Assembly: GCF_022026155.1 (NCBI RefSeq)
Contig: NZ_CP085041.1
Span: 1,458,306 to 1,522,305, forward strand
From: Dissulfurimicrobium hydrothermale
GTDB lineage: Bacteria; Desulfobacterota; Dissulfuribacteria; Dissulfuribacterales; Sh68
DNA length: 64,000 nt
Reading direction: 5' to 3'
This document shows positions 43,445-53,262 of this stretch, in pieces. Position 1 is the stretch's first letter, and each line of letters starts with the position of its first letter. The position numbers were made by a program, and so were the translations under genes. The notes beneath the pieces were generated by a model. That model worked only from the letters and a program-made list of their open reading frames with translations, ran no database searches and had not been told where the DNA came from.

Positions 43445-43714
43445 ATGAACAAGGGAGAAATCATAGACCGCATGGCCAAGGCAGCCGGCATATCAAAAAC
43501 AGCGGCAGATAAGGCGCTTACCGAATTTACAAATGCTGTGGCCGAGGCATTGAAGTCCGGAGACAAAGTGACATTAATAGGTTTTGGTGCATTCCATGTC
43601 TCTGAAAGACAGGCCAGGACAGGTAGGAATCCTAGAACAGGCGCCAAATTGCAGATACCTGCGAAAAAAATGGTCAAATTCAAGCCAGGCGCAAGGCTTG
43701 CCGAGGCGGTATAA
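43445..43714 (+). CDS. hup: HU-family nucleoid DNA-bending protein
   Basis: This 89-residue HU protein packages DNA as a dimer. MNKGEIIDRMAKAAGISKT leads to GDKVTLIGFGAFHVSERQAR, and the DNA-contacting arm has GRNPRTGAKLQIPAKKMVKF with the intercalating Pro in NPRTG. GGGAGG precedes the ATG. It ends just before an excellent intrinsic terminator, so it is a single-gene transcript. Confidence 0.96.
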   Translation: MNKGEIIDRMAKAAGISKTAADKALTEFTNAVAEALKSGDKVTLIGFGAFHVSERQARTGRNPRTGAKLQIPAKKMVKFKPGARLAEAV

Positions 43715-43747
43715 ACCTTCCCCTTAGATTATCTTTAAATCTTCCAC

Positions 43748-43790
43748 AAAGCCCCCGACCGTTTTTAGTTTAATGGCGGGGGTTTTTGTT
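43748..43790 (+). terminator. rho-independent terminator after HU
   Basis: A GC-rich stem pairs CCCCCG(A)CC (43752-43760) with GGCGGGGG (43775-43782), one bulged A at 43758, flanked by AAA/TTT pairs. It has a 14-base loop and a downstream TTTTT run. This is the clearest terminator in the window. Confidence 0.85.
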
Positions 43791-43859
43791 TGAATAAAAT
43801 TTAAGTTATTTAGTATACGTGCCGATTTTAATAACAAGATATTGTAACGAGGCAGTCGG

Positions 43860-44228
43860 ATGAACATCTCTGCATATCATATTCAAAATGTAATAAGGTC
43901 TTATAGCCAGAGGATGGGGCGAAAAAATCCATCCCAACGGACCGACTCTGGTTCAGATCGCAATTTGGATACCATATCTATATCTGCAAACGCCAAAAAT
44001 GCCCAATTGGCTGCACAATTGACAAAAACTATTGCCCAAAAGACCTTGTCTAGCAATAAAGATGACAAAAATGAGATAGAAGCGGCCAAGAGGTTTATCA
44101 AGAGATTGGCTGTAGATGGTACGGATCGGATTGAACCAGACGTCGTTTCTAAAGAAGAGGGAGGATTCAGATTCAAGCTGCTAAGTCCTGATAACGAAGA
44201 GACAATAAAGGAATTTTCATTTAAATAA
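43860..44228 (+). CDS. DVU0524-type FlgM-associated protein
   Basis: This 122-residue protein has an N-terminus NISAYHIQNVIRSYSQRM and a middle DTISISANAKNAQLAAQL (the D-x-I-S-I-S pattern seen in FlgM-like proteins), then a helical, charged region ending EETIKEFSFK. In this phylum a gene of this kind (DVU0524 type) lies beside flgM, as here, 57 bases upstream of it. Its role is uncharacterised, probably in flagellar gene regulation. It has no signal peptide. It starts just downstream of the HU terminator. Confidence 0.8.
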   Translation: MNISAYHIQNVIRSYSQRMGRKNPSQRTDSGSDRNLDTISISANAKNAQLAAQLTKTIAQKTLSSNKDDKNEIEAAKRFIKRLAVDGTDRIEPDVVSKEEGGFRFKLLSPDNEETIKEFSFK

Positions 44229-44285
44229 TGATAACAATGGATTAAGGGAATTTTTAAGGAATTAATATTTAAAAGGAGATATATC

Positions 44286-44600
44286 ATGAAAATCACAGAA
44301 CTGAATCAACAAAACCAAATAAACCCATACCTGAATCAAACTCAGCAGACCCAAATAGTTCAACGTCAAAGGGATGTTCAGCAGACAAACAGACAACAAG
44401 GTGGCCTTCAAGACAAGGTTGAGATATCCACGCGTTCCAAAATCCTACAAAGCACGGATCGAATAAAAAATATCTTGGATACAAATAGATCACAAAAGGT
44501 CCAGGAAATCGCCGCACAGGTACAGCAAAATACATATAAGATCAATCCAGCCAAGGTCGCAGGCGCAATGATGAAAGACCTAATAAAAGATTTGGGCTAA
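44286..44600 (+). CDS. flgM: anti-sigma-28 factor FlgM
   Basis: FlgM holds sigma-28 (FliA) until the flagellar hook is complete, then is exported. The 104-residue protein has a flexible Gln/Asn-rich N-terminal half, a DKVEISTRSKILQSTDRI segment (family S-x-x-A-x-x-L-x-x-A) and the C-terminal sigma-binding helices ending YKINPAKVAGAMMKDLIKDLG, with the family's I-x-x-G-x-Y-x-I-x-x-x-x-V-A-x-x-M/L-L pattern. AAAGGAG precedes the ATG. Flagellar structural genes are not in the window. Confidence 0.88.
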   Translation: MKITELNQQNQINPYLNQTQQTQIVQRQRDVQQTNRQQGGLQDKVEISTRSKILQSTDRIKNILDTNRSQKVQEIAAQVQQNTYKINPAKVAGAMMKDLIKDLG

Positions 44601-44800
44601 CTACCGCCTATTTTTACAATTTTTTTAAACCTGGAAAGATAAAAGGGGCTATGGATTTTTATCGACCATGCCCTTTTTTGTGTTCTGTAACTCCCCTTGA
44701 AAGCCTGCTAAAAAGATTTAAATTTCAGCAGGTCAAAAACCAGACTAATAGGCTTTTCAAAAATTCGGCGGATTTGGATAATATCGATAACAAAAATCAT

Positions 44801-45142
44801 ATGACCAAGATATTGCAAACCTCACTGCTGCTCGTCATATCAAATGTCTTTATGACATTTGCATGGTATGCACATCTGAAAAATCTTAGAGGGGAAAAGT
44901 GGTATGTAGCTGCACTTTTAAGCTGGGGAATCGCACTTTTCGAATATCTTGTGCAGGTTCCGGCAAATCGCATAGGTTATCAGGAGATGAATCTTTCACA
45001 GCTCAAGATACTTCAGGAGGCCATAACCCTTTCAATCTTTGTGCCGTTCTCTGTTCTCTATATGCAGCAACCTATAAAATTGGACTATCTATGGGCAGCG
45101 CTCTGCATATTGGGGGCTGTCTATTTTGTATTCAAGACCTAG
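44801..45142 (+). CDS. DUF486 DMT-superfamily small membrane protein
   Basis: This 113-residue protein has four hydrophobic segments: ILQTSLLLVISNVFMTFAWY, then VAALLSWGIALFEYLVQVPANRIG, ITLSIFVPFSVLYMQQPIK and LDYLWAALCILGAVYFVF. That is the DUF486 pattern (F-A-W-Y-x-H-L near the first helix end). The start is the ATG at 44801; an upstream ATG would add 50 non-family residues. It directly abuts the following methyltransferase gene (TAGATG). The substrate is unknown. Confidence 0.87.
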   Translation: MTKILQTSLLLVISNVFMTFAWYAHLKNLRGEKWYVAALLSWGIALFEYLVQVPANRIGYQEMNLSQLKILQEAITLSIFVPFSVLYMQQPIKLDYLWAALCILGAVYFVFKT

Positions 45143-46342
45143 ATGAAGCGATCTTTGGGGTCTATCGTCATGAAAAAAGGCAGATATGCCTCGGTAGTCA
45201 GACACCATCCGTGGATATTCTCAGGTGCTATAGAAAAGGTTATAGGGAATCCTGGGCCTGGCGAAACAGTGTCGGTAAGGTCGGAAGATGGTGCAATCTC
45301 TGGCGTAGGTGCCTATTCTCCTTTTTCTCAAATAAGGGTTCGCTTCTGGGCCTTCAAAGATAGAGAAATAGATAACAGTTTCTTTTATGAACGTCTAAAA
45401 GCGGCCATCAAATCGCGCTTCGATCTGGCCATACCCTCGACCACTAATGCATACCGTCTGGTAAATGCAGAATCCGACGGCCTACCCGGTTTGGTCATAG
45501 ACCGCTACAGCAATTTTCTGGTATGTCAATTTCTCTCTCAGGGGGTCGAATATTGGCGAGATGGTATAATTGCGCAATTAATTTCGCTCGTGCCGAACCA
45601 GGGCATTTTTGAACGATCAGATGGAGACGTGAGACAAAAAGAAGGTCTTGAGATAAAGACAGGTTTGATTATCGGCGAAAAACCACCTAATCTTATCGAA
45701 ATAATGGAGGAGGGTTGCAAATTTCTAGTAGACATAAAATCGGGTCACAAGACCGGATTTTATCTGGATCAACGTGAAAACAGGATACTCTTGTCCAGAT
45801 TCTCTGAAGGTGCAAGGATATTGAACTGTTTTTCTTACACCGGCGGCTTTGCTGTATGGGCCATCAAAGGCGGTGCCAGGGAGGTCATAAATATTGACTC
45901 CTCAAGGATCGCGCTTGACCTGGCTGAAGAAAACGCCAGGATCAACAACCTTGACCAGGGAAGAATGCAAAACATCCATGGCGATGCCTTCAAGATTCTG
46001 CGAGAATTTACTAATGAAAGAGAAAAATTCGACATCGTGGTGCTGGATCCACCTAAATTCGCTATGTCAAAGGCAGGCCTTCCCGTAGCTGCAAGAGGCT
46101 ATAAAGATATCAATCTGTCGGCCTTTAAACTCCTAAGGCCGGGAGGACTACTATTTACTTTTTCATGTTCAGGTCTTATGCAGCACGATCTCTTTCAAAA
46201 GATAGTCTTCGATGCAGCAATTGATGCCGAGACTGAGGCGCAGATCATCACCCGTTTGACCCAGGCCAAGGATCATCCTACCGCCTTGAATTTTCCTGAA
46301 GGGACATATCTAAAGGGTCTGATGTGCCGAATCAGCGGCTAA
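45143..46342 (+). CDS. class I rRNA methyltransferase, RlmI family
   Basis: This 399-residue enzyme has an N-terminal PUA-like RNA domain (KKGRYASVVRHHPWIFSGAI, VSVRSEDGAISGVGAYSP), then a middle domain with LVNAESDGLPGLVIDRY. The SAM-dependent methyltransferase domain has ILNCFSYTGGFAVWAI (motif I), GDAFKILREF and VVLDPPKFAMSKA. The order is that of RlmI, the 23S rRNA m5C1962 enzyme; the exact target base is inferred from family. The start immediately follows the DUF486 stop; a second ATG at 45170 begins MKKGRYASV. Confidence 0.9.
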   Translation: MKRSLGSIVMKKGRYASVVRHHPWIFSGAIEKVIGNPGPGETVSVRSEDGAISGVGAYSPFSQIRVRFWAFKDREIDNSFFYERLKAAIKSRFDLAIPSTTNAYRLVNAESDGLPGLVIDRYSNFLVCQFLSQGVEYWRDGIIAQLISLVPNQGIFERSDGDVRQKEGLEIKTGLIIGEKPPNLIEIMEEGCKFLVDIKSGHKTGFYLDQRENRILLSRFSEGARILNCFSYTGGFAVWAIKGGAREVINIDSSRIALDLAEENARINNLDQGRMQNIHGDAFKILREFTNEREKFDIVVLDPPKFAMSKAGLPVAARGYKDINLSAFKLLRPGGLLFTFSCSGLMQHDLFQKIVFDAAIDAETEAQIITRLTQAKDHPTALNFPEGTYLKGLMCRISG

Positions 46343-46445
46343 ACCCTAAACCAGCAAAGACAGCTTTCGCCAGCCCAATTAAAAGCCATTGCCCATATTC
46401 CTTAGATAAAGAGGATTGTATGCAGCCCCATGGAAATAAATTCAC

Positions 46446-47315
46446 TTAGGCGACAGACCGCGTCTTTTTTCTCGTTTCGGCCTTTAGTCTTTCAACAAAA
46501 TCACCAACTTTATTGATGAGTTCACGGCCAGGCCTGTATGTCCCACCGTCTTTTATGAGATTTTCCTCGACAAGCCTGACGATAGCGCTTCCCACTATGA
46601 TGCCGTCGGCCACTGCCGAGAGCATGGCTACCTGCTCAGGCCGCGAGACGCCGAAACCTACCGCTACTGGCAGGGATGTAAGGTTTTTGACCGTCTTGAT
46701 GCCGCTTAGCAATTCCGAAGGCAGATCATTTCTTGCGCCGGTGATGCCTGTCACTGAAATATAGTAAATAAAACCCCTGCTCGCCTTGGCGATGCGCCTT
46801 GCCCGTTCAGGCGGGGTGGTGGGTGCCACCAAGAAAATCGTGGAAAGATTGTGTCTCCTTGACGCCCTTACCCATTCGACTGATTCTTCAAGCGGCAGAT
46901 CAGGTACAATGGTCCCATCAAATCCGATTGATGCGGCATCGGCCGCAAACTTCTCAAGGCCGTATTGCAAAATGGAATTATAATAACCCATAAGCACCAA
47001 CGGGACATCTATACCCTCAGACCTCAATCCGCTAACAAGTTCAAATAAATGGGTGATATTTATATTGTTCCGCAAGGCCCGCTGGCTCGCAGCCTGGATA
47101 GTTGGCCCGTCCGCCAATGGATCGGAAAACGGCAGGCCAAGTTCTATAATATCAGCGCCTTGGCTGACCAATTCCTTGACCAAGGCCTTTGTAACAGCGA
47201 TGTCCGGATCACCAGCCGTTATAAAAGGAATAAAAGCTGATTCCCCGACCCTTTTCAGCCTCGAAAATGCCTGATCTATCCTGTTTCTTCGTCTACTGCT
47301 GGCTCTATTATTCAT
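46446..47315 (-). CDS. trpA: tryptophan synthase alpha subunit
   Basis: TrpA cleaves indole-3-glycerol phosphate to indole, which is passed to TrpB. The 289-residue protein has [35 protein letters not shown] (Glu and Asp catalytic pair), [14 protein letters not shown] and [12 protein letters not shown], all TrpA hallmarks. It starts inside the last 8 bases of trpB, as is usual for coupled subunits. It is the last gene of the trp operon. An in-frame basic tail ([12 protein letters not shown]) ends it. Confidence 0.95.
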   Translation of the reverse strand: MNNRASSRRRNRIDQAFSRLKRVGESAFIPFITAGDPDIAVTKALVKELVSQGADIIELGLPFSDPLADGPTIQAASQRALRNNINITHLFELVSGLRSEGIDVPLVLMGYYNSILQYGLEKFAADAASIGFDGTIVPDLPLEESVEWVRASRRHNLSTIFLVAPTTPPERARRIAKASRGFIYYISVTGITGARNDLPSELLSGIKTVKNLTSLPVAVGFGVSRPEQVAMLSAVADGIIVGSAIVRLVEENLIKDGGTYRPGRELINKVGDFVERLKAETRKKTRSVA

Positions 47316-48582
47316 CGGATCCCTTTTCCTTCAATATCTCGGAGACAGCTGCAACATCCTTGTCGCCGCGACCTGACAGATTGACGATTACCACCGAACC
47401 TCTTTTTAGGCGCTGCACAAGCCTTCTGAGATAAGCAATTGCATGGGCACTCTCAAGTGCAGGGATAATCCCCTCAGTCTCTGATAGGAGCCTGAAACCC
47501 TCTAGGGCGTCATCGTCTCCTACAGCTTCATAGGTAACCCTTGCGACATCTTTAAGAAAGCTGTGCTCTGGTCCTACACCTGGGTAGTCAAGGCCAGGTG
47601 CTATGGAATGGGCACCCTTTATCTGACCCCACCTGTCCTGAAGGAGGTAGCTCATGGCGCCATGAAGCACACCAGGCGACCCCATTGTAAGCGTGGCTGA
47701 ATGCTGATCTGAATCAAGGCCACGTCCGCCTGCCTCCACGCCGAAGAGACCAACCCCTTTGTCTTTGATAAAAGGGTAGAAGATGCCCATTGCATTGCTG
47801 CCACCGCCTACACAGGCTACTATCGCATCCGGAAGTCTGCCTGTCAGCCTCAATATCTGTGTCCTGGCCTCTTTCCCTATGACGCTCTGAAAATCCCTGA
47901 CCATCATAGGATAGGGATGAGGTCCCACTACAGAGCCGATGATATAATGGGTAGTTCGTACATTCCCGACCCAGTCCCTTATGGCCTCGTTGGTGGCATC
48001 TTTCAAGGTCTTAGTACCGGAGTCCACAGGTATTACATCAGCGCCGGTGAGCTCCATACGAAAGACGTTCATGGCCTGTCTTGCCATATCCTTGCGGCCC
48101 ATATAGACCTGGCATTTCATGCCCATAAGGGCCGCCGCCGTGGCCGTAGCCACGCCGTGCTGACCCGCGCCAGTTTCAGCTATTATCCGCCTCTTACCCA
48201 TACGCCTGGCCAGCAAGATCTGGCCTATGGTGTTGTTGATCTTGTGGGCACCGGTATGAGTCAAGTCTTCACGCTTCAAAAATACCCGCACATTACCCCC
48301 AAGGGCCTCACCGAGCCTCTTCGCCTCATACAGAGGGGTGGGTCTGCCGACATAGTCCTTGAGGATCGACGCAAGCTCACGCCTGAATCCGCTATCTCTA
48401 ACAGCATCGCGGTATGCCTTTTCAAGCTCGAAAAGGGCAGGCATCAACGTCTCAGGGACATAGCGGCCGCCGAAGGGGCCGAAGTGTCCTTTTGTATCAG
48501 GCCCACGAACCATTGCCTTTTCCCCGGACACAACCAACGACGATGTAAAAATTACTTTATTTTTTTTTGCTAATTTATCCAT
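47308..48582 (-). CDS. trpB: tryptophan synthase beta subunit
   Basis: TrpB, a PLP enzyme, joins indole and serine. It has [37 protein letters not shown] with the PLP-binding Lys, [13 protein letters not shown], and [15 protein letters not shown]. These are typical of TrpB1, the TrpA-coupled type. The start at 48582 adds about 23 residues before MVRGPDTKG; the ATG at 48513 gives the commoner N-terminus and has GGGGAAAAGG upstream, so either may be real. The gap to trpF is 14 bases. Confidence 0.94.
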   Translation of the reverse strand: MDKLAKKNKVIFTSSLVVSGEKAMVRGPDTKGHFGPFGGRYVPETLMPALFELEKAYRDAVRDSGFRRELASILKDYVGRPTPLYEAKRLGEALGGNVRVFLKREDLTHTGAHKINNTIGQILLARRMGKRRIIAETGAGQHGVATATAAALMGMKCQVYMGRKDMARQAMNVFRMELTGADVIPVDSGTKTLKDATNEAIRDWVGNVRTTHYIIGSVVGPHPYPMMVRDFQSVIGKEARTQILRLTGRLPDAIVACVGGGSNAMGIFYPFIKDKGVGLFGVEAGGRGLDSDQHSATLTMGSPGVLHGAMSYLLQDRWGQIKGAHSIAPGLDYPGVGPEHSFLKDVARVTYEAVGDDDALEGFRLLSETEGIIPALESAHAIAYLRRLVQRLKRGSVVIVNLSGRGDKDVAAVSEILKEKGSDE

Positions 48583-48596
48583 ATATAGTCTCTTTT

Positions 48597-49238
48597 TTAT
48601 ATTTTAACATTTGAGATAGCCTCCACCTCCTCGACAAACCATTTTACCCGCCTGATATCCTTTCTGCCCGGTGAGAGCTCAACGCCGGAACTGACATCGA
48701 CCCCCCAGGGTCTAACAAATCCTATAGCTCCTGCACAATTCTCCGGCTTCAAACCCCCGGCAAGGATGATGGGCCTGACCAACATCTCCTTAGCCTCCAA
48801 TGCAATCGACCAATCAAAGGTCCGGCCTGTGCCGCCGTGGGCATGTGGCGACCATGCATCGAGAAGAAACGCCCTTACCGCCTCTTTATACGGCAGAAGG
48901 TCATAAATGTCCTCCCTGCTGCTGATCCTCCACGCCTTAATGACCCTCGGTGCAAGGGCCAAGCACATTTCAGGCCGCTCCTTTCCATGGAGTTGGACGA
49001 GATCAAGTCCACAATAATCTATGGCATGCCTGATATGGTCCAGATCTTCATCAACAAATACCCCTACGGACTGCACAAAAGGCGGGAGTCCTGAGATTAT
49101 CTCTCGCGCCTTGTCTAGACCCACCTGTCTGGGACCCCTGGCAAAGACCAAACCAATGGCATTCACGCCCAGCCGTGCGATATCTCTCGCCTCGTCGAGA
49201 TCTGTAAGACCGCAGACCTTTATAAGGACCTTAGACAT
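48597..49238 (-). CDS. trpF: phosphoribosylanthranilate isomerase
   Basis: TrpF catalyses the Amadori isomerisation in Trp synthesis. It has [20 protein letters not shown] with the catalytic Cys, [42 protein letters not shown] and [17 protein letters not shown] with GVDVSSGVE, all TrpF signatures. I use the ATG at 49238 ([10 protein letters not shown]), which has GGAG 9 bases upstream and matches the family start; the ATG at 49253 is an alternative. It overlaps trpC by 8 bases. Confidence 0.93.
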   Translation of the reverse strand: MSKVLIKVCGLTDLDEARDIARLGVNAIGLVFARGPRQVGLDKAREIISGLPPFVQSVGVFVDEDLDHIRHAIDYCGLDLVQLHGKERPEMCLALAPRVIKAWRISSREDIYDLLPYKEAVRAFLLDAWSPHAHGGTGRTFDWSIALEAKEMLVRPIILAGGLKPENCAGAIGFVRPWGVDVSSGVELSPGRKDIRRVKWFVEEVEAISNVKI

Positions 49239-50037
49239 GTCGATCATCTCCATATTGCAACCCCCCGGCCCTAACGAGACCGCGCAGGGTATAGAGGCGA
49301 TCAGGCGACCTTACAAGCCCTTCTCCTATCAGAACCGCCGCCACCCCGGCCCGCGCGAGACTCATGATCTGACTCTGATCGGAGATACCGCTCTCGCTTA
49401 CAAGCGGAACTGCATCAGAGATATAGGTTTTGACCCTGAACGTGGTTTGTAGGTCTACGGAGAAATCCTTGAGGTTTCTATTATTCACCCCCAGGAGATC
49501 GGCCCCCGCCGCCATGGCAGAATCGACCTCTCTTTCGTCATGGACCTCGACCATCGTGTCCATCCCCAGCTCTCTGGCGTGAACAATGAGCTCGGACAGC
49601 AATACCCTGTCTAATATAGCCGTTATCAAAAGGATGGCATCGGCCCCCCAGCGCCTGGCCTCATCCACCTGAAGATGGTCTATAATGAAATCTTTGCGGA
49701 GCAAGGGCAGGCTGACGGTATTTCTTACAGCAAAGAGATAGGTGAGATCGCCCTCGAAGAACTTTTGATCGGTGATGACAGATATGGCCCTTGCCCCGCC
49801 ATTTTGATAATCGCCGGCTATGGCAACGGGGTCGAAATCATGGCAGATGCGCCCCCTTGAAGGCGACGCCTTTTTTATCTCTGCAATCACTGAAAGACCA
49901 CGGTCTTCCATCAAGGATCTCTTAAAACCTCTCGGTTTATCAACCGCGCCGTCGGGACTCTTCAGCCCATTTCTTTTAAGCGCCGATACCTCCTCTTTTT
50001 TTTGGGCCACTATTGTGTCCAGAATATTCACCGCCAT
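49231..50037 (-). CDS. trpC: indole-3-glycerol phosphate synthase
   Basis: TrpC closes the indole ring. The 268-residue protein has VIAEIKKASPSRG (substrate-binding Lys), FFEGDLTYLFAVR, LLRKDFIIDHLQVDEARRWGAD, TMVEVHDEREVDSA, GVNNRNLKDF, VSESGI and VLIGEGLV, spanning the full TIM barrel. It starts 10 bases inside trpD. It is monofunctional and not fused with TrpF, unlike in E. coli. Confidence 0.95.
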   Translation of the reverse strand: MAVNILDTIVAQKKEEVSALKRNGLKSPDGAVDKPRGFKRSLMEDRGLSVIAEIKKASPSRGRICHDFDPVAIAGDYQNGGARAISVITDQKFFEGDLTYLFAVRNTVSLPLLRKDFIIDHLQVDEARRWGADAILLITAILDRVLLSELIVHARELGMDTMVEVHDEREVDSAMAAGADLLGVNNRNLKDFSVDLQTTFRVKTYISDAVPLVSESGISDQSQIMSLARAGVAAVLIGEGLVRSPDRLYTLRGLVRAGGLQYGDDRHV

Positions 50038-51056
50038 GACCTCGCAACCAATTCATTCAACACGGCAAGTGCCCTGCCTGAGTCGATGGATTCGCGGGCG
50101 ATCTGGAGTCCTTCCTTGAGATCGCCTGCCTTCCCCGCCAGGAGTATAGCGGCCCCTGCGTTCAACACCACCATATCCCTCTTTGGCCCTGTCTCTTCCC
50201 CTGACAATATTGCTATAGAAATTTTGGCGTTTTCTTGAGCTGTTCCGCCTAATATCTCATCCATTGTACAAAGTTTTAATCCAAGTTCTTGGGGCGATAT
50301 CTCAAAGGTCTCTACCTTATTCTGCCACCACTGTGCAACCTTACTCCGACCAAGAAGGCTCAATTCATCAAGACCTCCATGACCATGAACCACCCAGGCC
50401 CTAAAGGCCCCCAGCCTCCCAAGGACCTCGGCCAGAATAGTCAGAAGACCTTGATCAAAGACGCCCATAAGTTGCACATCTGCTCCTGCTGGATTAGTAA
50501 GCGGACCCAGGATATTGAAGATAGTCCGTATCCCAAGCTCCTTTCTGGGTCCGGCTACATGTCTCATGGCCGGATGAAGGTATGGGGCAAAGAGAAAACC
50601 TATACCTATCTCCCTAATAATCTCTGCGATCTTCTTAGGAGGTAAGTTCAAATTGACGCCCATGGCCTCAAGACAATCGGCACTGCCCGAACGGCTTGAC
50701 ACAGAGCGGTTCCCGTGTTTAGCTACCTTAACACCGGCACCGGCAGCCACAAAGGCAGCTGTCGTCGAGACATTGAAACTCCTTGAGGCATCACCTCCTG
50801 TCCCGCAGGTATCAACCAGATGCTCACCAGGCGCAAGCACCACTTGGACCTTCAGGGCCTTCGCCCGCATAATTCTTGCCGCGCCAGTGATTTCTTGAAC
50901 GGTCTCGCCCTTAATGCGGAGACCCATGAGAATGGCGCCTATCTGGGCATCAGTGACATTACCTTCCATGACATCTTGCATCAAGGCAGCCATTACGGAC
51001 TCTGAAAGGTCTTTCCTTTGAGAAAGTTCGGCTATTGCCTGTTTAACGACGTCCAC
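50028..51056 (-). CDS. trpD: anthranilate phosphoribosyltransferase
   Basis: TrpD links anthranilate to phosphoribosyl pyrophosphate. It has LVDTCGTGGDASRSFNVST (PRPP loop), KHGNRSVSSRSGSADCLEAM, FLFAPYLHPAMRHV and FNILGPLTNPA. I place the start at the GTG at 51056 (MDVVKQAIAEL), which has GGAG 10 bases ahead and lies just after the trpG stop; a TTG at 51083 would overlap trpG by 23 bases. It is separate from TrpG, again unlike E. coli. Confidence 0.94.
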   Translation of the reverse strand: MDVVKQAIAELSQRKDLSESVMAALMQDVMEGNVTDAQIGAILMGLRIKGETVQEITGAARIMRAKALKVQVVLAPGEHLVDTCGTGGDASRSFNVSTTAAFVAAGAGVKVAKHGNRSVSSRSGSADCLEAMGVNLNLPPKKIAEIIREIGIGFLFAPYLHPAMRHVAGPRKELGIRTIFNILGPLTNPAGADVQLMGVFDQGLLTILAEVLGRLGAFRAWVVHGHGGLDELSLLGRSKVAQWWQNKVETFEISPQELGLKLCTMDEILGGTAQENAKISIAILSGEETGPKRDMVVLNAGAAILLAGKAGDLKEGLQIARESIDSGRALAVLNELVARSWR

Positions 51057-51060
51057 CAGG

Positions 51061-51624
51061 TCACATCTCCAGGAAATTTTCAAGAAGCCTTACGCCTTCA
51101 GTCGTCATTATGGATTCGGGATGAAACTGAACACCTTCAATAATAAACTCCTTGTGCCTCAAACCCATCAGTTCACTCAGCTCAGACCTGGCGGATATCT
51201 CGAGACAGGCTGGTAATGTGGCCTCATCCACCACAAGGGAGTGATAACGCATCGCTTCAAATGGATTTGGAAGGCCTTTAAAAATACCCCTGTCGTCATG
51301 ATAGATCATGGAGGTCTTGCCATGCATAAGTCTGAAAGCCCTTACCACTTCACCCCCAAAGGCCGCTCCGATGGCCTGGTGCCCCAGGCATACACCAAGA
51401 ATGGGGATACGGCCAGCGAAACGCCTGATGGCTTCCATGGAGATACCAGCCTCCTTAGGTGTGCAAGGACCTGGCGATATGAGAAGGCGATCGGGCCCAA
51501 GTCTTTCAAGTCCATCTAGAGTGATCTCGTCATTTCTAAAGACCCTCAAAGAAACGCCGAGCGTACCCAGCGCCTGGACCAAATTGTAGGTAAAGGAATC
51601 ATAATTATCTATAACTATCAGCAT
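51061..51624 (-). CDS. trpG: anthranilate synthase glutamine amidotransferase
   Basis: TrpG supplies ammonia from glutamine to TrpE. The 187-residue protein has [45 protein letters not shown] with the nucleophilic Cys, and [11 protein letters not shown] with His and Glu of the triad. The start at 51624 gives the family N-terminus; the longer open frame upstream would run antisense-free into trpE and is not needed. It overlaps trpE by 7 bases. Confidence 0.95.
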   Translation of the reverse strand: MLIVIDNYDSFTYNLVQALGTLGVSLRVFRNDEITLDGLERLGPDRLLISPGPCTPKEAGISMEAIRRFAGRIPILGVCLGHQAIGAAFGGEVVRAFRLMHGKTSMIYHDDRGIFKGLPNPFEAMRYHSLVVDEATLPACLEISARSELSELMGLRHKEFIIEGVQFHPESIMTTEGVRLLENFLEM

Positions 51625-53144
51625 CCTTCTTCCTCGGTCATCGCAAAGGGCCTTGCCGCCATATCTATGGCCTTCATGAGCGCCTTGCCCTTGTTGATGG
51701 TCTCCTCCCACTCCTTGTCGGGATCGGAGTCGGCCACAATCCCTGCACCGGCCTGTAGATAGAGCATTTCACCCTTCTGACAAAGCGTCCTGATGGTGAT
51801 GGCCATATCCATATTGCCAGAAAAGCCGAAATATCCCACCGCCCCTGCATATGGGCCTCGTCTGGCGTGTTCAAGCTCCTCAATGATCTCCATAGCCCTG
51901 ATTTTTGGTGCACCCGTGACTGTTCCGGCGGGAAAACAGGCCTTTAGGACGTCGAACATGTCTCTGCCCGGCGCCAATTCCCCTCGTACCCCACTTACAA
52001 TATGCATTACATGTGAATAGCGTTCCACGGTCATAAGGTCGTCCACCCTTACACTGCCCATCTTGGCTACCCTCCCGACGTCGTTTCTGCCCAAATCTAC
52101 CAACATGAGATGTTCCGCCCTCTCTTTATCGCTAGCCAACAACTCTGCCTCAAGCCGTCTGTCTTCCTCATCGTCCCTACCCCTAGGTCTTGTACCGGCG
52201 ATCGGTCTCAGCTCTATCTCGTTGCCGGTAAGCCGCACCAATATTTCAGGCGACGAGCCTATTAAGGTCTCGTCTCCAAAACGTATGTAATAAAGGTAAG
52301 GCGAGGGATTGATGCGCCTTAAGGCTCGGTAGAGATTAAAGGTGGGTATGATATTCTTTCCGGAAAATCTCTGAGACAATACCACTTGAATTACGTCTCC
52401 GGCCTCGATGTAGGCCTTTACCCTACCAACCATATCAACAAAACGCTCCCTGGACACTTCAGGCGTTAGGAGCGCACCTGTTGTTCTTTTGGAAGATATG
52501 GAGGCGGGATAATAAACGCCTTTTTGAATGTCATTCACAACGCCTTCAATGGAGGAGCAGGCATGACTATAGGCAGCACGAAGACTGCCAAAGCAGCTCG
52601 GTCTTATGTTGCAGATTATCTTGAGCGTATGTCTGAGATTATCGAAGACCAAGAGCAACTCCGGTATCATAAAGAACGCGTCATGGAAACCCATGGCGTC
52701 CTGCAGACGGCTGGGCAGACGTTCCATGAAACGCACCATATCATAACCCAGATAACCGACTGCACCGCCATAAAAACGAGGAAGCCCTGGGGTCTCAGCC
52801 ACCTTAAAATCGGCCATTATACGTCTAAACGCGCTGATGGGATCTACAAGGCCTTCAGAGGAGCATATCGGCTCAAAACGGCTGCGCCTACCGCCTTCTT
52901 CTATAAAGACCTCATTTCCCTGACACCCGAAGGTGAAGAGCGGCCTCAGACCTATGAAACTATAACGCCCCCATTTTTCTCCACCCTCAAGGCTTTCAAG
53001 CAAAAAGGCATGGGTACCATGTAGGAGCTTTGTAAAAAGGGAAACTGGCGTATCCATATCTACCAGGATATCGCACCACAACGGAACAAGGTTCGAGCCA
53101 TTGCAAAGTCTTTTAAATTCTTCGTAATCAGGCCGTGGCATCAA
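51618..53144 (-). CDS. trpE: anthranilate synthase component I
   Basis: TrpE makes anthranilate from chorismate. The 508-residue protein has an N-terminal regulatory region ([18 protein letters not shown]; the Trp-binding L-E-S motif), then the chorismate domain: [63 protein letters not shown], and [20 protein letters not shown] precedes the ATG at 10 bases. First gene of the operon; the leader to the inferred start point is only about 30 bases. Confidence 0.96.
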   Translation of the reverse strand: MMPRPDYEEFKRLCNGSNLVPLWCDILVDMDTPVSLFTKLLHGTHAFLLESLEGGEKWGRYSFIGLRPLFTFGCQGNEVFIEEGGRRSRFEPICSSEGLVDPISAFRRIMADFKVAETPGLPRFYGGAVGYLGYDMVRFMERLPSRLQDAMGFHDAFFMIPELLLVFDNLRHTLKIICNIRPSCFGSLRAAYSHACSSIEGVVNDIQKGVYYPASISSKRTTGALLTPEVSRERFVDMVGRVKAYIEAGDVIQVVLSQRFSGKNIIPTFNLYRALRRINPSPYLYYIRFGDETLIGSSPEILVRLTGNEIELRPIAGTRPRGRDDEEDRRLEAELLASDKERAEHLMLVDLGRNDVGRVAKMGSVRVDDLMTVERYSHVMHIVSGVRGELAPGRDMFDVLKACFPAGTVTGAPKIRAMEIIEELEHARRGPYAGAVGYFGFSGNMDMAITIRTLCQKGEMLYLQAGAGIVADSDPDKEWEETINKGKALMKAIDMAARPFAMTEEEGC

Positions 53145-53155
53145 CTGGTTTCCTT

Positions 53156-53180
53156 AAAATTTGATTAAAAATCAAATTTT
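53156..53180. repeat. 25-base palindrome at the trp transcription start
   Basis: AAAATTTGATT (53156-53166) and AATCAAATTTT (53170-53180) are perfect inverted repeats with a 3-base loop. The palindrome covers the position where transcription would begin from the promoter at 53182-53210, about 12 bases before the trpE start codon and its AAGG box. An operator or a 5'-end hairpin are both possible. It does not match the E. coli TrpR operator core (CTAG). Confidence 0.7.
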
Positions 53181-53181
53181 A

Positions 53182-53210
53182 ATTGTGGGATGCCACAGGC
53201 CTTATGTCAA
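53182..53210 (-). promoter_or_regulatory. sigma-70 promoter of the trp operon
   Basis: On the minus strand TTGACA (53210-53205) and CACAAT (53187-53182) are 17 bases apart. The -35 box is perfect and the -10 matches 4 of 6. trpE starts 37 bases downstream. No leader peptide with Trp codons fits in the leader, so classical attenuation is unlikely. Confidence 0.75.
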
Positions 53211-53262
53211 GGGTTTTGTTGCCCACGCCCTTTAAGAGGCCTGTCTGCCCAGAGACGCGATA

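Noticed and set aside
53080-53110. GGTTCGAGCC as a tRNA T arm
   Set aside because: It lies within the trpE coding sequence and has no other tRNA arms around it.
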